Assembly (NCBI RefSeq): GCF_020829595.1
Contig: NZ_JAIVFW010000018.1
Location: 47,001 to 111,000 of the forward strand
Source of the DNA: Nostoc sp. CHAB 5844
GTDB lineage: Bacteria > Cyanobacteriota > Cyanobacteriia > Cyanobacteriales > Nostocaceae
DNA: 64,000 nucleotides
Direction: 5' to 3'
Position numbers and translations under genes: made by a program. Under the pieces are notes generated by a model that made no database searches, had not been told where the DNA came from, and saw only the letters and a list, made by a program, of their open reading frames with translations. How positions within the stretch are numbered: the stretch's first letter is position 1; each line of letters begins with the position of its first letter. Shown in pieces: positions 52,770-59,515 of this stretch.

Positions 52770-53380
52770 TCCAAGTGATGGTAATTGCTGCTTCTCCTGT
52801 GGTGCGGGCGGGTTTGTCATCTGTGATCAGTAATCATCCCCAACTGACCGTTGTGGGAAGTGCATCTGATTTGGATATATTGGCCAAGGAAGAGCAATTA
52901 CAACCAGATGTAGTGCTGTTGGATTTCAGCAGTAATCTTAAATCGGTGTGGGCAAAATTGCAACTAATGCCAGAACAGCAAATTTTGCTTCTGACTGAGG
53001 ATATCAATAGTACTGAAATGGAAACAGGATTACGTTCTGGTATCCGGGGGATATTACCTAGTAACACCACAGAAGCAGAAATTACTGCGGCTGTAGAAGC
53101 GATCGCATCTGGTTTAGTGGTGCTGCACCCAGACTATTTAGAGTTACTACCCCTACGCGAAAAAGTTGTGGTTAACCCTGTGCAAACCTTGACATCAAGA
53201 GAAATAGAAGTCTTGGGAATGCTGGGTTCTGGGTTAGGCAATAAAGCGATCGCTAAACGTCTGCAAATTTCTGAACATACTGTAAAGTTCCACGTTTCAT
53301 CAATTTTTCAAAAGCTTGCTGTCTCCTCCCGTACTGAAGCGGTAACGGCTGGTGTCAGGCTGGGTTTAATTATGCTGTAA
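52766..53380 (+). CDS. NarL/LuxR-type regulator with degenerate receiver domain
   Basis: The 204-residue protein has an N-terminal receiver-like domain (~1-120) and a LuxR HTH (~138-200; LTSREIEVLGMLGSG, NKAIAKRLQISEHTVKFHVSSIFQKLAVSSRTEAV). The phospho-acceptor Asp is kept (~53, VVLLDFS). The acidic pair is replaced (VIAASP instead of VDDH) and the conserved Lys is replaced (ILPSN; Ser ~99). Normal aspartyl phosphorylation is therefore unlikely. It may respond to protein contact or ligand. The start codon overlaps the protease stop (ATGA), suggesting the proteases and the regulator work together. Confidence 0.88.
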   Translation: MIQVMVIAASPVVRAGLSSVISNHPQLTVVGSASDLDILAKEEQLQPDVVLLDFSSNLKSVWAKLQLMPEQQILLLTEDINSTEMETGLRSGIRGILPSNTTEAEITAAVEAIASGLVVLHPDYLELLPLREKVVVNPVQTLTSREIEVLGMLGSGLGNKAIAKRLQISEHTVKFHVSSIFQKLAVSSRTEAVTAGVRLGLIML

Positions 53381-53388
53381 CCACAAAT

Positions 53389-53417
53389 GTAGAGACGTAG
53401 CAGTGCTACGTCTCTAC
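53389..53417 (+). repeat. 29-bp palindromic repeat, member 2
   Basis: gtagagacgtagca and tgctacgtctctac are perfect inverted arms around one base. It lies 9 bases after the regulator stop codon and may act as the operon's terminator. Confidence 0.8.
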
Positions 53418-53562
53418 ATCGCCCATAGATTAGAAAAATGTATTAAAAATTAGTAGCGCCTAATACTATAGTTATCCTTACCAGTAAAAATACTGTTTAA
53501 TTTTAGGTTAAGAATTAGACATATTTTTCAGTGAGATAAAAACTTTAGTCAGGATATATATT

Positions 53563-55017
53563 GTGAAACGCCAGTCTCCGAAATATTATAGGCTACTAAT
53601 TCTTTTTGTCTGTACAGTGTTTATTGCCTTTGCGGGTCAAGTAGCGATCGCCCAGAACAATTACCGCTGGGGTAATCAACGCAGACAGCCAGTAGAACTG
53701 ATTGTTGGCGGTGATTTTGTTGTCACCATGAATGATGCACAACCTGTAATTAAGAATGGTGCAGTTGCCATCAAGGACGGCAAAATTGTTGCTGTAGATA
53801 CACAAGACAAAATTTTGGCATCTTACAGGGCTGCTAAGAGATTACCAGGCGAAGGTATGGTACTCATGCCAGGTCTGGTTAACGGTCACTCTCATACCGC
53901 AATGGTATTGTTTCGCGGTCTGGCGGACGACTTAAACTTACAAGATTGGCTACAAAATTACATATTTCCCGCAGAAGGACGGTTCGTTAACGAAAACTTC
54001 GTCCGCGTTGGTGAAGAACTGGCTTGTTGGGAAATGATTAGTGGTGGCACTACGACATTTGTTGATATGTACTTCCAGCCCGATGTTGCCGCCAGAGTAG
54101 TTGATCGATGTGGCTTACGGGCTGTAATTGCACCTTCATCTATAGATTTTCCCAGCCCTGGTTTTCGCGGCTGGGATGATGCATTTGCGGCGGCAGTAGA
54201 TTTTGTGAAACGCTGGCAAGGACGGAACCCACGAATTATCCCAGCGTTAGCGCCGCACGCTCCTTACACCGTTTCACCAGAGCATTTAACACAAGCTATT
54301 CAAGCGGCACGTCAATACGATGTACCAATAACGATTCACCTTGCAGAGACACAAACCGAAGTCCAAGACATCCAGCAGCGCTATAATGCCACTCCAGTAC
54401 AACACCTAGAAAATCTCGGTTTCTTGGAGCCGCGAGTATTTGCCGCGCATGTAGTTTGGCCTAACGCAAGTGAAATCGCTCTGATGGCTAGACGCGGTGT
54501 GGGTGTCATCCATAATCCTGACTCGAATTTGAAGTTGGCCTCTGGCTTTGCACCAATTCCAGCGATGGTGCAGGCGGGAATTGAGGTTGGTCTGGGTACG
54601 GATGGTGCTGCGTCGAACAATGATTTGGATATGTGGGAAGCGATTCGTCTTACCGCCCTCATCCATAAAGGTACAACCCTCAACCCCACCACTTTACCTG
54701 CCCAGACAGTTTTACGGATGGCAACCATGGGAGGTGCAGAAGCCCTCGGTTTGGCGGATAAAATTGGCGCTATCAAAGCGGGACTCCAAGCAGACTTAAT
54801 TCAAGTAGACCTGACATCTGCACACTTGACTCCGCTTTACGATGTCATTTCCCATCTTGTTTATGCCGCGAAAGCTGAAGATGTTGATACTGTGATTGTA
54901 GAGGGGAAAGTTCTCATGTCTAGGCGTAAGGTACTTACAGTTGACACTGAGCAAATTCGGCGTGAAGCTATCAGGATTGGTGAGCAAATTCAAGCTGAGT
55001 TAAGACCAGCGAATTAA
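53563..55017 (+). CDS. Exported amidohydrolase (MtaD/SAH-deaminase-like)
   Basis: The 484-residue protein starts at GTG 53563. An N-terminal signal peptide (~8-31, LLILFVCTVFIAFAGQVAIAQ) precedes a metallo-dependent hydrolase of the TRZ/ATZ-MtaD group. The metal ligands are visible in MPGLVNGHSHTAMVLFRG, HAPYTVSPEH, ITIHLAETQTE, FAAHVVW and the Asp in GLGTDGAASNNDLDMW. The group deaminates 5-methylthioadenosine, S-adenosylhomocysteine or related purines. The signal peptide would place it in the periplasm, unusual for a nucleoside enzyme. It is monocistronic. Its stop overlaps the end of a GNAT gene fragment on the other strand. Confidence 0.88.
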   Translation: MKRQSPKYYRLLILFVCTVFIAFAGQVAIAQNNYRWGNQRRQPVELIVGGDFVVTMNDAQPVIKNGAVAIKDGKIVAVDTQDKILASYRAAKRLPGEGMVLMPGLVNGHSHTAMVLFRGLADDLNLQDWLQNYIFPAEGRFVNENFVRVGEELACWEMISGGTTTFVDMYFQPDVAARVVDRCGLRAVIAPSSIDFPSPGFRGWDDAFAAAVDFVKRWQGRNPRIIPALAPHAPYTVSPEHLTQAIQAARQYDVPITIHLAETQTEVQDIQQRYNATPVQHLENLGFLEPRVFAAHVVWPNASEIALMARRGVGVIHNPDSNLKLASGFAPIPAMVQAGIEVGLGTDGAASNNDLDMWEAIRLTALIHKGTTLNPTTLPAQTVLRMATMGGAEALGLADKIGAIKAGLQADLIQVDLTSAHLTPLYDVISHLVYAAKAEDVDTVIVEGKVLMSRRKVLTVDTEQIRREAIRIGEQIQAELRPAN

Positions 55018-55157
55018 CTATTGTCTTGAAATATCACCAAACCGAATTCTTCGCCAGTTGGTTGAAAACCTATACCTTGGTATGCTGCTTGGGCTGCATG
55101 GTTTTCTCGGTTGGTAAACAAAATGGTGCGTTCAACACCATGCGATCGCACCTCTAA
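55018..55157 (-). pseudogene. GNAT acetyltransferase C-terminal fragment
   Basis: About 45 codons encode VRSHGVERTILFTNRENH, QAAYQGIGF and EEFGLVIFQDNS. They are nearly the same as the C-terminus of the intact GNAT gene at 55898-56794. The homology stops a few bases past a HIP1 octamer (55142-55149), and the rest of the gene is absent. The 29-bp palindrome lies just beyond. It is a remnant of a duplicated gene. Confidence 0.75.
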
Positions 55158-55181
55158 ACAATCAGTCAGTAACCACAAATT

Positions 55182-55210
55182 GTAGAGACGTAGCATTGCT
55201 ACGTCTCTAC
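55182..55210. repeat. 29-bp palindromic repeat, member 3
   Basis: gtagagacgtagca-t-tgctacgtctctac, identical in its arms to the copies at 53389 and 56805. It borders the GNAT fragment. Confidence 0.8.
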
Positions 55211-55286
55211 ATCGTCAACAGACGAGGAAAAGATAATTGCAGAATTCAAAATCAATTTGCTATATGCACCTTGATACAGAAATGTT

Positions 55287-55739
55287 ATGACAGTTAAACC
55301 ATCTATTTACAAACAAATGTCGCGCATTCCCGATTGGTATCTCACGGCTCTTGGTTTATTTTTTGCTTTACTGACGATATTTGTGTTACATCTTAACTGG
55401 AGTCGTCTTGCCAAGCACTACCGCACCTACGAACCACCACCTCCAAACTTTTGGCGGAGGCAACATGGTTTTGTGGGTTGGATTTATTACAAAGGAACGT
55501 TGAATGTTGGTGTTAGTCGTCAAGGAATTTATTTAAGTATTTTTCCTTTGTTTAGTTTTTGGCTACCACCGTTGTTGATTCCTTGGAATGCGATTAGGAA
55601 AATTGAGCCTGTTAATGATTGGTTTGTGCAACGTTTTTGGTTATATCTGAGTGTACCAAAAGTTAAGATAGTGATTAAAAAAGAGATTTTGGAGCCAGCA
55701 AAAGAATATTTAGCAGCACAGGGGTTTGAATGGATTTAG
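55287..55739 (+). CDS. Hypothetical protein with one or two membrane segments
   Basis: The 150-residue protein has a strong transmembrane helix (~18-38, LTALGLFFALLTIFVLHL). A Pro-rich turn (YEPPPPNFWRR) follows, then a beta-rich part with a hydrophobic stretch (IYLSIFPLFSFWLPPLLIPW, ~82-101) and IVIKKEILEPAKEYLAAQ at the end. Many Trp and Tyr residues fit a PH-like or membrane-interface domain. I do not recognise the family. The ATG and coding bias look normal. It is isolated between repeats. Confidence 0.65.
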   Translation: MTVKPSIYKQMSRIPDWYLTALGLFFALLTIFVLHLNWSRLAKHYRTYEPPPPNFWRRQHGFVGWIYYKGTLNVGVSRQGIYLSIFPLFSFWLPPLLIPWNAIRKIEPVNDWFVQRFWLYLSVPKVKIVIKKEILEPAKEYLAAQGFEWI

Positions 55740-55897
55740 AGGTTTGATAAGCTAAAACACATCTAAATTACATAAGCATCCGTGAAGGTCGTCATAAGTT
55801 ATTAGTCATTGGTCATTTGTGTTGACAAAGAACTAATAACAAATGACAGTCTCAATCAGAGAATGTGCAACTTGAACGCACACCAGCATAGCAGTTT
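55740..55897. repeat. Inverted heptamer-like repeats
   Basis: gttattagtcattggtcatttgt (55797-55819) and actaataacaaatgac (55832-55848) are partly complementary and could form a hairpin between the two convergent genes. Confidence 0.5.
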
Positions 55898-56794
55898 TCA
55901 ACTTAACTCATCACTAAAAATTACTAGACCAAATTCTTCTTTAGTTGGTCGAAAACCTATACCTCTGTATGCTGCTTGGGCTGCGTAGTTTTGCTGATTA
56001 GTAAACAAGATGGCACGTTCAACACCATGCGATCGCGCCTCCAATAATGAGCCAGCTACAACGCTTTTGGCATAACCTTTACCTCGTAGTTGTGGCGGTG
56101 TCCACACGCCACCAATCTGCACAATGTCCGGTAAACGAGCGTTAAAGCCTGTATAAGCTACTAAGATATTTTCTTTTACCAACACCCAGTGTCTAGCTGT
56201 AGCTTGTCGTGCTGCAATTTCACGGCGACAAGTAGAGAGTAAATCAGGTGTTTCTGCTTTTCCTAATGCTTCTATATTAAAAGCAGCACACCATTGGCTA
56301 AGTAACTCTAATTCTTCAGGATCAGGCACTCTACATTCAACTTCTCCCAATGCTAAAGCTCTTGGTACTTGCAAATCTCGCAGTGCTAGGGAAAACAATA
56401 TCTCGCTTTCATCAAGTTGAGTTGGTCGGTTAATAAGTTCCAATACTTGCTTAGTAGCTTGTACTTGCACAGATGGGCCAGAAATTCCAGCAATTGGGCG
56501 GTTGGACTGACTTACAACTGCTTGCACCACTTCCGCAAGCTGCACTGGTGCTTGAACTACAAGCATATTATTCCAATAATGGGCAGCGACTGCAACTATA
56601 GTTGCATCTGCGATCGCAGCTACATATGTTCCCTGAAACCTTGCACCTTGGTCGAGTAGTCCAGCTTCGCGCCAATTTGAACGCAAAAACATCGAAGTGT
56701 CGGTATGTTGCAAAAGGAAGTTTTCGAGCAACGTTTCATCGCCAGGTTGCAAGGTTTTTATAGTAGGCACAAAAAACTCCGTTGATTGAGTCAT
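55898..56794 (-). CDS. GNAT-family N-acetyltransferase
   Basis: The 298-residue protein has an N-terminal GNAT-like half (~10-130). The catalytic GNAT domain (~140-295) follows with WVLVKENILVAYTGFNARLP, VQIGGVWTPPQLRGKGYAKSVVAG (acetyl-CoA loop Q/RxxGxG) and RAILFTNQQNYAAQAAYRGIGF. The substrate is unknown; the double-GNAT layout resembles FR47-like proteins. A truncated second copy of the C-terminus lies at 55018-55157. The 29-bp palindrome begins 11 bases upstream of the start codon. Confidence 0.85.
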   Translation of the reverse strand: MTQSTEFFVPTIKTLQPGDETLLENFLLQHTDTSMFLRSNWREAGLLDQGARFQGTYVAAIADATIVAVAAHYWNNMLVVQAPVQLAEVVQAVVSQSNRPIAGISGPSVQVQATKQVLELINRPTQLDESEILFSLALRDLQVPRALALGEVECRVPDPEELELLSQWCAAFNIEALGKAETPDLLSTCRREIAARQATARHWVLVKENILVAYTGFNARLPDIVQIGGVWTPPQLRGKGYAKSVVAGSLLEARSHGVERAILFTNQQNYAAQAAYRGIGFRPTKEEFGLVIFSDELS

Positions 56795-56804
56795 TTCACA
56801 AGAT

Positions 56805-56833
56805 GTAGAGACGTAGCATTGCTACGTCTCTAC
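56805..56833. repeat. 29-bp palindromic repeat, member 4
   Basis: gtagagacgtagca-t-tgctacgtctctac, with the same arms as at 53389 and 55182. It sits between the GNAT gene and the ATPase pseudogene. Confidence 0.8.
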
Positions 56834-56882
56834 AAGCCAATTTGTGTGTTACTTTACCTCAGATGTGCAAGAAATACTACAT

Positions 56883-58236
56883 TTAATTTGGCGGATCAAA
56901 TCGATTCACTACCGCCGCCCAGAAAATCATCGGCGAACCCACCGCTAAACAAAACAACCACTGCTTTAAACTTAATGGTGCTGTTTCAAAAACTTCATTA
57001 ATCAACGGCACATGAGCAAAAACAATTTGTAAAAGAATTGCTCCAACAATCCCCAATCCAATGGCAGGTATATCAACATTCTCTTTAATTGTGCCGTCCA
57101 TCTTCGCAATCAAATTCGGAATTAATTGGCTAATACTCAATAAATAAAATATGCGTCCGGCAATCAGTGAGTTGATTGCCATTGTTCTCGCTAAATCAAT
57201 ATTACCTGTAGTTTGGCGGATATATTCAAATACTCCAAATATCACAATCCAATTAAACAGAGAAATTGCCAAAATTCGCTTTAACCGACTGCCCGAAAGT
57301 AACGGTTCGTTAGGATGGCGCGGTGCTTGTCGCATGACGTTTTGCGCTTTCGGTTCAAAGGCTAAAGGCACTGTCATTGTGATGGAATTAAGCATGTTTA
57401 ACCACAGAACTTGTAAAGATAAAATTGGTAAATCTCTGGCTAACAATGTGCTAATTAAAATTGTCATCGATTCCCCACCATTAACAGGCAAAATAAAGCA
57501 AATCGCCTTCAGCAAATTCTTATAAACCGCCCTTCCTTCTTCTACAGCCGCTTCAATCGAGGCAAAATTATCATCGGTAAGCAGCATGTCTGCGGCTTCT
57601 TTGGCGACTTCTGTACCAGCGCCACCCATCGCAATCCCAATATCTGCTTGTTTTAAGGCTGGTGCATCGTTGACACCATCTCCTGTCATGGCGACGATTT
57701 CACCTTTTGATTGCAGGGCTTCGACTAAACGCAGCTTTTGTTCTGGGGCGACACGGGCAAAAACTACACCTTCTTCGGCAACTTGGGCGAGTTCTGTTTT
57801 ATCCATTTTTGCGAGTTCTGCACCTGTGAAGGCTAGAACTGAACCATTTTTATTGATGCCCATGCGACGAGCGAGCGATCGCACCTTCGGCTTTCGATTC
57901 TTGCACAAACCCAATGATGGCGTTGGTGGTAGTTACGCCCCAAATTACACCAGCATTCACTAAGCTGCCCGTTAATGCTTTGACTAAACCTGCACACAAC
58001 AAAATAATCAGCAGTGGTTGGTTAAATTGCAGTAAAAATTTTAACCACCAAGGTTTGCTTTTCTTGCCTGTAAGTTCGTTTGCGCCTACTTCGGATAACA
58101 ACCGCTTGGCTACTGCACTACTCAAGCCATATTCAGCATCAGTACGTAAGCGGGCGATCGCTTCGGAAATCTCTAATATATGCCAAACATTGGGCTGTTG
58201 TTCTTGAGGTGCGATAGGAGATACTGCCTGTGCCAT
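56883..58236 (-). pseudogene. Cation-transporting P-type ATPase with internal deletion and frameshift
   Basis: The first ~120 codons from the ATG at 58236 encode the N-terminus (cation-ATPase N domain, LSEVGANELTGKKSKPWW, first helices, VQESKAEGAIA). Then the frame changes to encode the C-terminal ~340 residues (VFARVAPEQKLRLVEALQ, MTGDGVNDAPALKQADIGIAMG, last six helices). The actuator domain, DKTGT phosphorylation site and most of the nucleotide domain, several hundred residues, are absent. The junction lies at a HIP1 octamer (57875-57882). The parent was a PMA1/Ca-type ATPase. The remnant cannot pump. Confidence 0.9.
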
Positions 58237-58412
58237 ACTTCATACCTTTTTTAGTGTTAAATAAGTTTTAGCACTAAAAAATAGTGCAAAATTTAAAATT
58301 ACACTAATAAAATTTGATTAAAATCATAGTTATGTTCAATGGTTGCTGAAAGTCCATCGAAGTGAGTATGCTTGCCCTTACGGTGGGGATGAAAACCAAG
58401 GGCAAAAAGTAA
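58237..58412. other. Divergent intergenic region
   Basis: The 176-base AT-rich gap is expected to hold the promoter of the next gene. Nothing distinctive is seen. Confidence 0.4.
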
Positions 58413-59495
58413 GTGAATTTAGATTTGTCTACTCCTTTACAATTAATTGGGCGATCGCAAGAATTTCAGCGGATTGTCGAAGTGTTAGCTCAAGATGGAG
58501 ACTTGCTAATTACTGGCGTTCCTGGTAGTGGAAGACGGACTTTAGTGCGAACCGCCGCCCAAGAAGTTGGGGCAATGGTTTTAGAGATAGACTGCATCCG
58601 CGCGACTGATGGGCAGAGATTTATCCAACTGCTGGCGGAAGCGATTAGTCAAAACTGGCAAGCCGCACTAATTCAAGACTGGGTGAACAACTTTGGCAAG
58701 GAGTTTTTTGTCTGTCATCCAGAAGGTAAACTCAAGCTATTGCGTTCCTTGAATCAAAAGCAACTATGGCAAGCATTTGAAATTTTGCTCAATTTGCTGC
58801 AAATCATGGCTGTTAATTTAAATCAGCGAGTAGTGCTGATTTTACAGAGTTTTCCCCATATTCGTTCTTGGGATCGCAATGGTTTGTGGGAAGCTACATT
58901 TAGGCAAGAAATCAATGTGCAAACTCACGTCAGCTATGTTTTAATCGCAACGCTCGCTGAGACAAGTTATCAAACAGGTGAGACAAACTATCCTCTAGAA
59001 ACGATACAGTTAGCACCCTTGGCGAACGATGTTTTAGCATTGTGGGCGCGGGAAATCTTGCATACACAAGGACTAAAATTTGACTCTCGTTCTCAAGCAC
59101 TGCAATTATTTTTAAATGCTGTACAAGGACACATTGGCGATGCAATGGCTATCATTCGTCGCTTACAAAATTTTTATTGTACTGATGGGTTAATTAGTGA
59201 AGAAGCTGTACAGCAAGCAATAGAAGGATTACTCAAAGATTTATCTTTAACTTTTGAATCTTTAGTGATGTTGTTACCAGCAAATCAGGTGCATCTTTTA
59301 GAATCTTTAGCTTTAGATCCTACAGATAAGCCACAAAGTAAAGAGTACATTCAAAAACATGGTCTTTCTAGAGGTGGTAGCCTCCAAGGTTCCTTGACTG
59401 GATTACAGCACAAAGGTTTAATTTATAGTGCTGAACATGGTTATCAACTAGCGTTACCTTTATTAGCTTTATGGTTACGACAGAGGTTAAGTTAA
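58413..59495 (+). CDS. AAA/STAND-like ATP-binding protein with altered Walker motifs
   Basis: The 360-residue protein starts at GTG 58413. The N-terminal P-loop region (LQLIGRSQEFQRIVEVLAQ, LLITGVPGSGRRTLVRTAAQ) has Arg-Arg where the Walker A Lys-Thr is expected. The Walker B strand reads RVVLILQSF with Gln in place of the acidic residue. A lid-like helical region (~210-280) and a winged-helix-like C-terminus (LESLALDPTDKPQSKEYIQKH, LTGLQHKGLIYSAEHGYQLALP) follow. It resembles archaeal-type ORC/STAND ATPases. ATP hydrolysis is doubtful. The partner and role are unknown. It converges on the pentapeptide gene 20 bases away. Confidence 0.75.
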   Translation: MNLDLSTPLQLIGRSQEFQRIVEVLAQDGDLLITGVPGSGRRTLVRTAAQEVGAMVLEIDCIRATDGQRFIQLLAEAISQNWQAALIQDWVNNFGKEFFVCHPEGKLKLLRSLNQKQLWQAFEILLNLLQIMAVNLNQRVVLILQSFPHIRSWDRNGLWEATFRQEINVQTHVSYVLIATLAETSYQTGETNYPLETIQLAPLANDVLALWAREILHTQGLKFDSRSQALQLFLNAVQGHIGDAMAIIRRLQNFYCTDGLISEEAVQQAIEGLLKDLSLTFESLVMLLPANQVHLLESLALDPTDKPQSKEYIQKHGLSRGGSLQGSLTGLQHKGLIYSAEHGYQLALPLLALWLRQRLS

Positions 59496-59515
59496 AGGAT
59501 TACAAATAACAAATT

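Noticed and set aside
56883..57914. Two separate functional ATPase genes
   Set aside because: The two frames are N- and C-terminal parts of one P-type ATPase, lacking the DKTGT domain between them, so I treat them as one pseudogene.
58413..58528. Alternative overlapping ORF from 58343
   Set aside because: It runs out of frame with the AAA-like protein and has no coding features.
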